Shown here: positions 31,591 to 41,199 of the stretch, piece by piece
Numbering within the stretch: position 1 is the first letter of the stretch
How the letters are laid out: the number at the start of each line of letters is the position of its first letter
Source: Candidatus Merdivicinus excrementipullorum
GTDB taxonomy: Bacteria; Bacillota; Clostridia; Oscillospirales; Ruminococcaceae
Length of the DNA: 64,000 nt
Reading direction: 5' to 3'
NCBI GenBank assembly: GCA_018716725.1
Contig: DVJP01000036.1
Coordinates: forward strand, 1 to 64,000
The notes under the pieces: generated by a model
Told to the model about the DNA's origin: nothing
Databases searched by the model: none
Seen by the model: only the letters and a program-made list of their open reading frames with translations
Program-made: the position numbers and the translations under genes

Positions 31591-32742
31591 GTGGAACATC
31601 AACCCATTACAATTCTAGGTTCCACCGGCTCTATTGGGACGCAGGCTTTGGAGGTTTGCGAAAACAATAGGATTCTGGTAAAAGGCCTTGCAGCCTTTTC
31701 TAATGAAGTTTTGCTGGAAGAACAGGCCCGGCGTTTTCATCCGGAGCAGGTCTGCATTTATTCAGAGAAACATTACTCCAGTATGAAAAAACGTCTGGCG
31801 GATACGGACGTCCGCGTTGTCAGCGGTATGGAGGGCCTTTGCGAAACCGCCGCTCTTTCCGGGACAGGGACGTGTTTAAATTCCGTGGTGGGCATGGTGG
31901 GCCTTCAGCCCACATTGGCGGCCATTGAAGCCGGCAAAACCATCGCCCTGGCCAATAAGGAAACCTTAGTCACCGGCGGGGAACTGGTGATGCAGTCTGC
32001 AAAGGAAAAAGGTGTGCGGATTCTTCCGGTAGACAGCGAGCATTCCGCGATTTTTCAATGTTTGCAGGGATATTCCGGCCGTGAATTGAATAAGATACTG
32101 TTGACTGCGTCCGGCGGCCCGTTTTTTGGAAAAACACGGGAAGAGCTGGCCCGGGTCACTGTGGAACAGGCCCTGCGCCATCCAAACTGGAGTATGGGGG
32201 CCAAAATCACCATTGATTCCGCCACGCTGATGAACAAAGGCTTTGAATGCATCGAAGCGGTGTGGCTGTTTGAGGTGAAGTCCTCACAGATTCAAGTGCT
32301 GGTTCACCGGGAAAGCGTCATCCACTCCATGGTGGAATTTTGCGACCATGCGGTACTGGCCCAGCTGGGCGCGCCGGATATGAAAATCCCTATCCAGTAT
32401 GCGCTGACCTACCCGGAAAGGCTTCCATGCGCGGTAAAACCTTTGGACCTTTTGGAATACGGGAGCTTAACCTTTGCAAAGCCCGACCTGGATACTTTTC
32501 CCTGTTTGGGCGCCGCGCTGAAAGCTATTGAAATGGGCGGGCTGTATCCGACTTTAGTAAACAGCGCCAACGAGGAACTGGTGCGGCTCTTTTTGGACGG
32601 CAAAATTCCCTTCCTGCAAATCGGGGATACGGTGTCCAGAATGCTGGAGCTTTCCGCCGGGCAGGAAGTCACCGTGGCGTCGGTGCTGGAAGCGGAAAAG
32701 GCCGCGCGGGAGGCTGTCCATTCTATATGCGGCGTCGCATAA
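31591..32742 (+). CDS. dxr: 1-deoxy-D-xylulose 5-phosphate reductoisomerase
   Basis: 383 residues, GTG start 5 bases after GGAGG. NADPH site GSTGSIGTQALEV, then LANKETLVTGGELV, the metal/substrate motif PVDSEHSAIFQCL, TASGGPF, HPNWSMGAKITIDSATLMNKG and the helical C-terminal domain. It makes 2-C-methyl-D-erythritol 4-phosphate, the first committed step of the MEP isoprenoid route. Together with ispG downstream this shows the organism uses the MEP pathway. Confidence 0.97.
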   Translation: MEHQPITILGSTGSIGTQALEVCENNRILVKGLAAFSNEVLLEEQARRFHPEQVCIYSEKHYSSMKKRLADTDVRVVSGMEGLCETAALSGTGTCLNSVVGMVGLQPTLAAIEAGKTIALANKETLVTGGELVMQSAKEKGVRILPVDSEHSAIFQCLQGYSGRELNKILLTASGGPFFGKTREELARVTVEQALRHPNWSMGAKITIDSATLMNKGFECIEAVWLFEVKSSQIQVLVHRESVIHSMVEFCDHAVLAQLGAPDMKIPIQYALTYPERLPCAVKPLDLLEYGSLTFAKPDLDTFPCLGAALKAIEMGGLYPTLVNSANEELVRLFLDGKIPFLQIGDTVSRMLELSAGQEVTVASVLEAEKAAREAVHSICGVA

Positions 32743-32766
32743 CAATTTTTCATATCGGAGGGAACC

Positions 32767-33792
32767 ATGCTCGTAAATATTCTTCTGACTCTGGTTATTT
32801 TTCTGGTTATTATTTTCATCCACGAACTTGGCCACTTCCTGATGGCCAAATGGAGTGGGGTCAGGGTAAATGAATTTGCCTTGGGGATGGGTCCTGCGAT
32901 CTTCCGCCGGCAAAAGGGGGAAACCCTTTATTCGATCCGCGCATTTCCCGTCGGAGGCTTTTGCAGCATGGAAGGGGAGGACAGCGGATCGGAGGACCCC
33001 CACGCATTCTGCAACGCCGTTGTCTGGAAACGGATGGCTGTGGTGGTTGCCGGCGCAGTGATGAACCTTCTGCTGGGGTTTGGGCTGATTGTGGGGATTA
33101 CCGCCGCTTCCGACGTCATTACTTCCAACACGGTGGCTTCTTTTTCCGAAAACGCCTCCTCCCAGGCTTCCGGGCTTCAGGCGGGAGATGAAATCTTAGA
33201 AATTAACGGCCGCTCCATTTGGGTGGAAAATGACATCGCCTACCAGCTTTTGATGGATACGGACGGCGTCGTAGATATGGTTGTCCGCCGGAATGGGGAA
33301 AAAGTAGAGCTGCCGGAGGTTGCCTTTGCGTATCAGGAGGACGAAAACGGTTCTCATACGCTGATTGTGGATTTCAAGGTAGTAGGGGAACCCATTACCA
33401 TTGGGAATGTGCTCAGCTATTCCATCCGGAAATCCGCGTCTGTGGCCCGGCTGGTTTGGATCTCTCTCTTGGACCTGGTTACCGGAAACGCTTCCCTTAA
33501 TGATCTGGCCGGTCCCATTGGCATGACCCAGGTAGTGGGGCAGGCGGCATCTGTGGGTGTGTCCTCCCTGCTTTTGCTGGCTGCGTTTATTACGATCAAT
33601 GTGGGCATTTTTAACCTGCTGCCCATTCCCGCCTTGGACGGCGGCCGGCTTTTGTTCTTAATTGTAGAGGCAATCCGGCGCAAACCCATTAAGCCGGAAT
33701 ATGAAGGTTATGTCCATATGGTCGGGTTTGCTTTGTTGATTTTACTAATGATTGTGGTCGCCTTCCACGATATTTGGCGGCTGGTTACCTGA
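32767..33792 (+). CDS. rseP: RIP site-2 metalloprotease
   Basis: 341 residues. Zinc site HELGH in the first membrane helix (FIHELGHFLMAKWSGVRVNEFALG), one PDZ domain around 115-185 (SQASGLQAGDEILEINGRSI), and the second conserved helix NLLPIPALDGGRLLF supplying the Asp ligand. The family (RseP/RasP/YluC) cleaves anti-sigma factors and signal-peptide remnants within the membrane. A single PDZ is usual for Gram-positive members. Confidence 0.96.
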   Translation: MLVNILLTLVIFLVIIFIHELGHFLMAKWSGVRVNEFALGMGPAIFRRQKGETLYSIRAFPVGGFCSMEGEDSGSEDPHAFCNAVVWKRMAVVVAGAVMNLLLGFGLIVGITAASDVITSNTVASFSENASSQASGLQAGDEILEINGRSIWVENDIAYQLLMDTDGVVDMVVRRNGEKVELPEVAFAYQEDENGSHTLIVDFKVVGEPITIGNVLSYSIRKSASVARLVWISLLDLVTGNASLNDLAGPIGMTQVVGQAASVGVSSLLLLAAFITINVGIFNLLPIPALDGGRLLFLIVEAIRRKPIKPEYEGYVHMVGFALLILLMIVVAFHDIWRLVT

Positions 33793-33826
33793 AAAACAGG
33801 GGCAGAGTTTTCTGCTCCTGTTTTTC
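33791..33826 (+). terminator. Strong hairpin between rseP and ispG
   Basis: GAAAAACAGGGGCAGA pairs with TCTGCTCCTGTTTTTC (one G-U) and ends in T5, only a few bases before the ispG ribosome site. It overlaps the rseP stop. Likely a terminator or RNA-processing site within the cluster. Confidence 0.75.
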
Positions 33827-33842
33827 AAAAGGAGGAATTTGA

Positions 33843-34907
33843 ATGACACGAAGAACTGTTACCCCAGTAAAATTGGGCAGCCTTACCTTTGGGACAGGCC
33901 CCATCTATATCCAGTCCATGCTGAATGTCCCCAGCACCGATATCTCCGGCAGCGTGGCCCAGGCGGTGGCGTTGGAGGAGGCTGGCTGCGAGATTATCCG
34001 GGCAGCGATTCCCAACCAGGAAGCGGTGGCCTTGATTCCTGCCATCAAAGACAAGGTCAAAGCGCCGCTGGTGGCGGATATTCATTTTGATTACCGTCTG
34101 GCCCTGGAAGCCTTGGAAGCGGGGGTGGATAAAATCCGGATTAATCCCGGGAATATCGGGGATGAAGACCGCATCCATGCGGTGGCTAAAGCCTGTGCCA
34201 ACCGGAATGTGCCCATCCGCATCGGCGTCAACGGCGGTTCCCTGGAAAAGCACATCCTGGCGAAATACGGCGCGCCTACTGCCGACGCTTTGGTGGAAAG
34301 CGGCCTTTATAACGCAAAGCTGCTGGAAAAATTTGATTTTCACCAGATTGTGATTTCCCTGAAATCCTCCAACGTGCAGACTATGATTGAAGCGTACCGG
34401 AAATTGGCGGCCTGCTGCGATTATCCCCTGCACCTTGGGGTGACGGAGGCGGGGACGGAACGGATGGGGCTGATTAAGTCCGCCGTGGGCATTGGCAGCT
34501 TGCTGGCGGACGGCATCGGCGACACAATCCGGGTGTCCCTGACTGCGGACCCGGTGCGGGAAGTGGCAGCTGCCCGGGATATTTTAAAAGCCCTGGATCT
34601 CTGCCCGGACGCGCCCCAAATCATATCCTGCCCCACCTGCGGGCGGACCAGGATCAATCTGATCGAGCTGGCCAACCAGGTGGAGGAGCGTCTGGCTTCG
34701 GTGAAAAAGCCCATCCGGGTGGCGGTTATGGGCTGCGCGGTCAACGGGCCCGGAGAAGCCAGGGAAGCGGACATCGGCATTGCCGGCGGGGACGGCTGCG
34801 CCGTATTGTTTAAAAAGGGAGAAATCCTGCGCAAGGTGCCGGAAAACCGGATTGTGGAAGAACTATTTGCGGAAATTGAACGGATGGATGAAAAGGGGAC
34901 ACACTAA
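33843..34907 (+). CDS. ispG: 4-hydroxy-3-methylbut-2-enyl diphosphate synthase (flavodoxin/ferredoxin)
   Basis: 354 residues, the short bacterial form. Opens with TRRTVTPVKLGSLTFG...IQSMLNVP, contains the TIM-barrel strands PLVADIHFDYRLALEAL and KIRINPGNIGD, and ends with the Fe-S ligands: SCPTCGRTRINLIE (two Cys) and MGCAVNGPGEA (third Cys). It is the penultimate MEP-pathway enzyme and carries a [4Fe-4S] cluster. Its stop shares one base with the polC start. Confidence 0.97.
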   Translation: MTRRTVTPVKLGSLTFGTGPIYIQSMLNVPSTDISGSVAQAVALEEAGCEIIRAAIPNQEAVALIPAIKDKVKAPLVADIHFDYRLALEALEAGVDKIRINPGNIGDEDRIHAVAKACANRNVPIRIGVNGGSLEKHILAKYGAPTADALVESGLYNAKLLEKFDFHQIVISLKSSNVQTMIEAYRKLAACCDYPLHLGVTEAGTERMGLIKSAVGIGSLLADGIGDTIRVSLTADPVREVAAARDILKALDLCPDAPQIISCPTCGRTRINLIELANQVEERLASVKKPIRVAVMGCAVNGPGEAREADIGIAGGDGCAVLFKKGEILRKVPENRIVEELFAEIERMDEKGTH

Positions 34908-37900
34908 TGCAGCAGACCAGCTTTGAGTATATCTTCGGCGATTTTTTGACAGAGCCCTTTCGCTCCGTCTTTGGGGCATGCGAGATCCTGCGTATTGACG
35001 CGGACCGGGAAGCCCAGGATCTGCTGATTACTGCCAAAAGTCAGAGCTTTATTGAAACAGATCATGTGCGGGAATGCGGGCAGTCCATCGCGCAGAAAGC
35101 CGGGTTAAAGCGGGTGCGGATTCAGATGAAGTATCTGCCGACTTTGTTTTCTGTCAATTGTTTTCCATCCCTGGTGACAGAACTGAAGAGCCGCTGCGGA
35201 ATCGTCAACGGCTTTTTTGACGGTGCGGAGGCTGTGTTAGAGGAAAACCTCCTGACAGTCCGCCTTCAAAATGGCGGCCGGGACATCCTTTTGCAGGCGG
35301 GCGTTGACAAATTGCTGGAACGGGTTATACAGGAATTCTTCAGCCTGCGAGTAGAGGTGGCCTTTGACGGGGTGTTGCAGGTGGAGGAACAGCAGATCCC
35401 CCATACGCCTATGGTCATGAAAGCGCCGGAACCAGCCCCCGTCCATGTGCAGGCCAAACCGGCGGCTCCCCGCTGGAACGGCGGGAACAATGGAAACGGC
35501 GGAGGATATCCCCGGCGTGGCGGGGCAGTCAAGGATACGCCGGAAGATGTTACCATTGATTTTACCGCCCTCCATTTTAAAAAGAACGCCAAGCTGTTAA
35601 AGGGCAAAAAAATCACCGACCAGCCGGTGTCCATGGCAGAATTAACTGCCAGCAGCGGCACCGTTGTGGTTTGGGGGGATATTTTTACCGCCGAATCCAA
35701 AGTGACCCGGGCCGGGGATAAGGTGATCTTAACCTATAATTTTACCGATTACACCTCCAGCAACACCATCAAAATCATTGACAGCGTGGACAATGAGGAA
35801 AAATACGGTCCTTTGAAAAAAGGGGCTACGATTATGGTCCGGGGCGAGGTGGTGGATGACAAATATGATAAGGAAATCTCCATCAAGCCTTACGACATTA
35901 TGATTTTGGACAAAGAGCCCCGTTTGGACGAGGCGGAACAAAAAAGGGTGGAACTCCACTGCCACACCAAAATGTCCATGATGGACGGTGTTTCAGAGAC
36001 AGCGGACATTGTAAAAACCGCCTATAAATGGGGCCATAAAGCCATTGCCATTACAGACCACGGGGTGGTGCAGGCCTTCCCGGACGCCATGAACGCTGTA
36101 GAGGACATTCGGAAAGGCGGCGCGGATTTCAAAGTAATTTACGGTGTGGAGGCTTATTTTGTCAACGACAGCGTGGAAGCGGTCACAGGAGGGGACGATA
36201 CGCCTTTTGACGGGGAATTTATCGTTTTTGACACCGAAACCACCGGACTCAGCGCCCAAAGCGAACGCCTGACGGAAATCGGTGCGGTGCTTCTCAAAAA
36301 CGGTGAAATTGCGGAGCGGTTTAACACTTTTGTGAATCCGGAAAAGCCCATCCCTCCCAAAATCGTGGAACTGACCGGTATCCGGGACGATATGGTCGCC
36401 GACGCCCCTTCGGAGCAGGAGGCTCTGGAAAAGTTCCTGGAATTCGCCGGGAACCGGCCGCTCATTGCCCACAACGCCCCCTTTGACATGAGCTTTTTAA
36501 ATGCGGCGGCCCGCCGGTCCGGAAAAATCCTGCCCCATACATATTTGGACACAGTGGCGCTGGCCCGGGCTTTATACCCGGAACTGAAACGGCACAAACT
36601 GGACACTCTTGCAAAGCATTTGAACCTGGGGGAATTTAACCACCACCGGGCCTGCGACGATGCGGAAATGCTGGCGAAAATTTTCCAGAAAATGCTGGAA
36701 AAGCTGGCTGCTGAAAAAGATGTCCATTCCTTAGGGAATGTCAACCAGGCGGCAGGCGGCGGCGATCCCAAACAGCTCCGCAGCTATCACCAAATCCTGC
36801 TGGTGAAAAATCAGGCGGGTTTAAAAAACCTGTACCGGCTGGTTTCCATGGGCCACACCCAGTATTATTACCGCCATCCCCGCACGCCCAAAAGCGAATT
36901 AAAAAAATACCGGGAAGGGTTATTGATCGGCAGCGCCTGTGAAGCGGGAGAACTTTACAGGGCGATTTTGGCGGGAAAGAGCTTTGAGGAGCTTTGCGAC
37001 ATTGCGGATTTTTACGATTATCTGGAAATCCAGCCCCTTGGGAACAACGAATTTATGCTGCGGGACGGTACTGTGGCCAGCCGGGAGCAGCTAATGGAAA
37101 ATAACCGCTTGATCTGCCGCATTGGCGAAAAGCTGGGCAAACCGGTTGTGGCCACCTGCGATGTGCATTTTCTAAACAAAGAGGACGCCATTTTCCGGGC
37201 GATTTTAATGGCCGGGATGGGGTTCCAGGATGCGGATTTGCAGGCTCCCTTGTTTTTGCGGACAACGGACGAAATGCTGGCGGAATTTGAATATCTGGGG
37301 GAGGAAAAAGCCCGGGAAGTGGTCATTGAAAACCCCCGGAAAATCGCCGATATGATTGAGCCGGACATCCGGCCCATTCCAAAAGGAACATTCCCGCCCA
37401 GCATTGAAGGGGCTGATGAAGATATTCAGACTATTACCTGGAACAAGGCTAAGGAAATTTACGGCGATCCTGTGCCGGAAATCGTGGGCACCCGTTTGCA
37501 GCGGGAGCTGGACTCTATCATTAAACATGGATTCTCCGTTATGTACATGATTGCGCAGAAGCTGGTGCATTATTCGGTGGAGCACGGCTATCTGGTCGGC
37601 TCCCGTGGTTCCGTCGGTTCCTCCTTTGTGGCCACCATGGCGGGGATTTCCGAGGTAAATCCATTGGCCCCCCACTATGTCTGCCCGGAATGCAAGCACA
37701 GCGAATTTTTCACCGACGGCAGCATCGGTTCCGGTTTTGACCTGCCCCCTAAGGAATGCCCTGTCTGCGGCACGAAAATGGACCAGGACGGCCACGACAT
37801 CCCCTTTGAAACCTTCCTGGGATTCGATGGGGACAAGGAACCGGATATTGACTTGAACTTTTCCGGCGAATACCAGAGCTATGTTCACCGGTACACAGAG

Positions 37901-39271
37901 GAGCTTTTCGGCACCGACCACGTTTTCAAAGCAGGAACCATCTCTACTGTTGCGGAAAAAACCGCTTTTGGCTTTGTACTGAAATACTTGGAGGAACGGG
38001 GAAAGGTGATCCATAAGGCCGAGGAACTGCGCCTGGCCCAGGGCTGCACCGGCGTCAAGCGGACCACCGGCCAGCACCCTGGCGGCATGGTGGTTATCCC
38101 CTCGGATTACGAGGTCTACGACTTTACCCCCATCCAGCACCCGGCGGACAAAGCCGACAGCGATATTTTAACGACGCATTTCGACTTCCACTCCCTTCAC
38201 GACACCATTCTGAAGCTGGACGAACTGGGACACGATGTTCCCACCCTGTACCGGCATATCGAGGATTTGACCGGCATCAGCGTCATGAAGGTTTCCATGA
38301 GCGACCCGGCGGTGTTCAGCCTTTTCACCTCCACAGAGGCGTTAGGGGTCACGCCGGATGAAATTTTCAGCGAAACCGGCACCCTTTCCCTGCCGGAAAT
38401 GGGCACCCCCTTTGTCCGGGGCATGCTTTTGGAGGCGCAGCCCAAAAACTTCGCCGACCTTTTGCAGATTTCCGGCCTTTCCCATGGCACCGACGTTTGG
38501 CTGGGCAACGCCAAGGATTTGATTGACTCCAAAACCTGTACCATTTCCAATGTAATCGGAACCCGTGACAGCATTATGACCTACCTTCTCCACAAGGGGA
38601 TGCAGCCGAAGCTGGCCTTTAAGATTATGGAAATCACCCGAAAGGGCAAGGCGCCCAAGCTGCTCACCGAGGAAATGAAGGAGGATATGCGGGCCCACGA
38701 TGTGCCGGAATGGTATATTGAGAGCTGCTTGAAAATCAAGTACATGTTCCCCAAAGCCCACGCCGCCGCGTATGTTATTGCAGCAATCCGGCTGGCCTGG
38801 TACAAAGTCCATGAACCGCTGGCTTACTATGCGGCATTTTTTACCGTCCGGGGCGGCGATTTCGAGGTGGAATCGGCATTGGCCGGGAAAGAGGCTGTCC
38901 GGGCGCGGATTTTGCAGCTGAAAGATATGGAGCGTTCCGTCAAGGAGGAGGACGTTTACAACACCCTTCTGATTATCAACGAAATGCTCTGCCGGGGCTA
39001 TGAGTTCTTGAATATCGACCTTTATAAGTCCCATGCTGTCAAATATCAAATTGAGGACGGAAAAATCCGCCTGCCTTTTAACGCCATTAAGGGGTTGGGA
39101 GACGCTGCGGCTTACAGCTTGATGGAAGCGGGAAAACAGGGGGAGTATATCTCCGTAGAGGAAGTGCAGACCCGGGCAGGGATTTCCAAATCCCTGTGCG
39201 AAACCTTGCAGCAGCTGGGGGTGACTAAGGATCTGCCTCAGTCCAGCCAGATGACCCTTTTTTCCTTCTGA
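34907..39271 (+). CDS. polC: DNA polymerase III alpha subunit, PolC type
   Basis: 1454 residues, as expected for PolC. Order: N-terminal domain, OB fold (about 225-330), PHP part (VELHCHTKMSMMDGVSETADI), inserted DEDD 3'-5' exonuclease (FIVFDTETTGLSAQSERLTEIG ... IAHNAPFDMSFL ... HRACDDAEM), remaining PHP, polymerase with SRGSVGSSF, a four-Cys zinc motif (CPECK...CPVCGTK), the catalytic DIDLNFSGEYQ, fingers, HhH region and a C-terminal clamp-binding QMTLFSF. It is the essential replicative polymerase of low-G+C Gram-positives. Confidence 0.98.
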   Translation: MQQTSFEYIFGDFLTEPFRSVFGACEILRIDADREAQDLLITAKSQSFIETDHVRECGQSIAQKAGLKRVRIQMKYLPTLFSVNCFPSLVTELKSRCGIVNGFFDGAEAVLEENLLTVRLQNGGRDILLQAGVDKLLERVIQEFFSLRVEVAFDGVLQVEEQQIPHTPMVMKAPEPAPVHVQAKPAAPRWNGGNNGNGGGYPRRGGAVKDTPEDVTIDFTALHFKKNAKLLKGKKITDQPVSMAELTASSGTVVVWGDIFTAESKVTRAGDKVILTYNFTDYTSSNTIKIIDSVDNEEKYGPLKKGATIMVRGEVVDDKYDKEISIKPYDIMILDKEPRLDEAEQKRVELHCHTKMSMMDGVSETADIVKTAYKWGHKAIAITDHGVVQAFPDAMNAVEDIRKGGADFKVIYGVEAYFVNDSVEAVTGGDDTPFDGEFIVFDTETTGLSAQSERLTEIGAVLLKNGEIAERFNTFVNPEKPIPPKIVELTGIRDDMVADAPSEQEALEKFLEFAGNRPLIAHNAPFDMSFLNAAARRSGKILPHTYLDTVALARALYPELKRHKLDTLAKHLNLGEFNHHRACDDAEMLAKIFQKMLEKLAAEKDVHSLGNVNQAAGGGDPKQLRSYHQILLVKNQAGLKNLYRLVSMGHTQYYYRHPRTPKSELKKYREGLLIGSACEAGELYRAILAGKSFEELCDIADFYDYLEIQPLGNNEFMLRDGTVASREQLMENNRLICRIGEKLGKPVVATCDVHFLNKEDAIFRAILMAGMGFQDADLQAPLFLRTTDEMLAEFEYLGEEKAREVVIENPRKIADMIEPDIRPIPKGTFPPSIEGADEDIQTITWNKAKEIYGDPVPEIVGTRLQRELDSIIKHGFSVMYMIAQKLVHYSVEHGYLVGSRGSVGSSFVATMAGISEVNPLAPHYVCPECKHSEFFTDGSIGSGFDLPPKECPVCGTKMDQDGHDIPFETFLGFDGDKEPDIDLNFSGEYQSYVHRYTEELFGTDHVFKAGTISTVAEKTAFGFVLKYLEERGKVIHKAEELRLAQGCTGVKRTTGQHPGGMVVIPSDYEVYDFTPIQHPADKADSDILTTHFDFHSLHDTILKLDELGHDVPTLYRHIEDLTGISVMKVSMSDPAVFSLFTSTEALGVTPDEIFSETGTLSLPEMGTPFVRGMLLEAQPKNFADLLQISGLSHGTDVWLGNAKDLIDSKTCTISNVIGTRDSIMTYLLHKGMQPKLAFKIMEITRKGKAPKLLTEEMKEDMRAHDVPEWYIESCLKIKYMFPKAHAAAYVIAAIRLAWYKVHEPLAYYAAFFTVRGGDFEVESALAGKEAVRARILQLKDMERSVKEEDVYNTLLIINEMLCRGYEFLNIDLYKSHAVKYQIEDGKIRLPFNAIKGLGDAAAYSLMEAGKQGEYISVEEVQTRAGISKSLCETLQQLGVTKDLPQSSQMTLFSF

Positions 39272-39282
39272 CAAAATAATTC

Positions 39283-39311
39283 TTGACAGCGCCGATTTTG
39301 TGTGTTATCAT
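39283..39311 (+). promoter_or_regulatory. Promoter of the his operon
   Basis: TTGACA (39283-39288) and TATCAT (39306-39311), spacer 17 bp, ending about 50 bases before hisZ. That leader is too short for a T-box. Confidence 0.75.
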
Positions 39312-39364
39312 ATTATCGCGGTAAAGCGAAGAAAGGGGGCAGTTTCCGTTTCGGAAAGATTGAT

Positions 39365-40558
39365 ATGCATAAGAATAAGTTCATTACGCCTGAAGGAACC
39401 CGTGACATTCTGTTTGAGGACTGCGCCGCCCGCCGGAAGGTGGAGGCAAAAATAAAGGATTTGTTCAGCTCAAGGGGGTTTTCTGAGGTAATTACTCCCG
39501 GCATTGAGTTTTACGATGTATTTAACTCGGAATCCCATGGCGTTTCCCAGGAAACGATTTATAAGCTGATTGACTATAAGGGGCGGCTGCTGGCGTTAAA
39601 GCCGGATTTGACCATGCCCATTGCCCGGCTGGCTGCAACCCGGCTGCGGGATCAGGCAAGACCGCTGCGGCTTTATTACAGCCAGAATATCTACACCATG
39701 ACACCCGCCCTAACCGGCAGAAGCGATGAAATCCCGCAGATTGGGGTGGAAATCATCGGCGCGGGCGGAAAGCGCACCGACTTGGAAGTGCTGGTTTTAG
39801 CGCTGGAAGCCCTGCAAAGCTGTGAACTGGACGACTTCCGGCTGGAAATCGGGCATATCGGCTTTTTCAGCACCCTGATCCGGAAACTGCATCTTGATAC
39901 AGAGCAGACGGAAGAGGTCCGGACCTTGATCCAAAATAAGAATTATCCGGCTTTAAACGACATGCTGGATAAGATGGACGATAAAAAGACTGCCGCCGCT
40001 TTGAAAAAGCTCCCGGCCCTGTTTGGCGGGGAAGAAGTGCTGGATGAAGCTGCATCCACTTTAGATTGCCCGGAATTGACGCCCTTTTTGGACGCCCTGC
40101 GGAGCCTTTATCATTCTTTGGCGGAGCTGGGATTGGGGGACCGGGTTTCCCTGGATCTGGGGATTGTCAACCGGACGGACTATTATACCGGCATTGTTTT
40201 CAAGGGGTATATCGAGGGCCTGGGCACCACTGCCTTGCAGGGGGGCCGCTACGACAGCCTGCTGTCCGATTACGGCAAGGACGAACCGGCAGTTGGTTTT
40301 TCTATCAATGTGGACGCGGTGGCTAAGGTGCTGCTTCCGTCCATGCCTAAAAACCCCGTACCGGACGTATTGGTTTTTGCCGAGGAAGGATATGAGGTCA
40401 AAGCCCTTTTGGAAATCCGGAAACTGGTTTCCCATGGTTTCTGTGCGGAATTCAGCACCTTTGACACCTTTGACGAAAGCCGCCGGTACGCTGCCAAACG
40501 GGGAATCCCAACGGTATATGTAGTTAATGAAGATTTGGTGGAGGTGCGGCTGTCATGA
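39365..40558 (+). CDS. hisZ: ATP phosphoribosyltransferase regulatory subunit
   Basis: 397 residues from ATG 39365 (GGAAAG upstream); an upstream in-frame start at 39302 would fall within the promoter. Histidyl-tRNA-synthetase-like core: FITPEGTRDILFEDC, the motif-2 region RLYYSQNIYTM and LGIVNRTDYYTGIVFKGY, GGRYDSLLSDYG. It lacks the tRNA anticodon domain, as in HisZ. With the short HisG it forms the hetero-octamer that carries out the first step of histidine synthesis. Confidence 0.94.
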   Translation: MHKNKFITPEGTRDILFEDCAARRKVEAKIKDLFSSRGFSEVITPGIEFYDVFNSESHGVSQETIYKLIDYKGRLLALKPDLTMPIARLAATRLRDQARPLRLYYSQNIYTMTPALTGRSDEIPQIGVEIIGAGGKRTDLEVLVLALEALQSCELDDFRLEIGHIGFFSTLIRKLHLDTEQTEEVRTLIQNKNYPALNDMLDKMDDKKTAAALKKLPALFGGEEVLDEAASTLDCPELTPFLDALRSLYHSLAELGLGDRVSLDLGIVNRTDYYTGIVFKGYIEGLGTTALQGGRYDSLLSDYGKDEPAVGFSINVDAVAKVLLPSMPKNPVPDVLVFAEEGYEVKALLEIRKLVSHGFCAEFSTFDTFDESRRYAAKRGIPTVYVVNEDLVEVRLS

Positions 40559-41184
40559 AACCCATTCGCATTGCTTTGACAAAAGGACGGCTGGAAGAAT
40601 CCACGGTCCGTTTGTTCGAAAAAATCGGCTACAACTGCGAGCAGCTCCGCAATAAGGGCCGGAAGCTGATTTTGGAAGTGCCGGACGCCAATTTGGAAAT
40701 CGTGCTGGCCAAAGCGGCGGACGTCATCACCTATGTGGAGCACGGCGCCTGCGATATGGGCGTTGTGGGCAAGGATACCATCCTGGAATACGGCGGCAGT
40801 TTTTTCGAGGTGGCCGACCTTAAGTTCGGCAAATGCCGGTTCGCCCTGGCGGTAAAAAAGGGTACGGATTTTTACGCCGGTTATAAGGTAAAGCGTATCG
40901 CCACCAAATACCCAGGTGTTGCCCGAGAATATTTTGCCGACAAGGGCATGGATGTGGAAATCATTAAGATCGAAGGCTCTGTGGAGCTGGCCCCGCTTTT
41001 GGGATTGTCCGACGGCATTGTGGATATTGTAGAAACCGGCACAACCCTGAAAGAAAACGGGCTGGAGGTTACGGAGAACATCATCAGCCTTTCTGCCCGG
41101 CTCATTGTCAACAGCGCCAGCTTGAAGCTGCGGAAAAAAGAATTAGAGGCGGTTATCTCCAAAATCGAGGCCGCTATTGAATAG
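40555..41184 (+). CDS. hisG: ATP phosphoribosyltransferase, short form
   Basis: 209 residues, lacking the C-terminal regulatory domain of long HisG, consistent with dependence on HisZ. Motifs: IRIALTKGRLEESTV, the ADVITYVEHGACDMGVVGKD segment, and the PRPP loop LSDGIVDIVETGTTLKENGL. It joins ATP and PRPP. The ATG overlaps the hisZ stop by 4 bp. Confidence 0.97.
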   Translation: MKPIRIALTKGRLEESTVRLFEKIGYNCEQLRNKGRKLILEVPDANLEIVLAKAADVITYVEHGACDMGVVGKDTILEYGGSFFEVADLKFGKCRFALAVKKGTDFYAGYKVKRIATKYPGVAREYFADKGMDVEIIKIEGSVELAPLLGLSDGIVDIVETGTTLKENGLEVTENIISLSARLIVNSASLKLRKKELEAVISKIEAAIE

Positions 41185-41199
41185 AAAGGAAGATACATC

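Noticed and set aside
37205..39274. Long minus-strand open frames under polC
   Set aside because: No family resemblance and no ribosome sites; polC is intact in every motif.
39283..39364. T-box or his leader-peptide attenuator before hisZ
   Set aside because: The interval is too short and has neither a T-box sequence nor a His-codon-rich leader or terminator.
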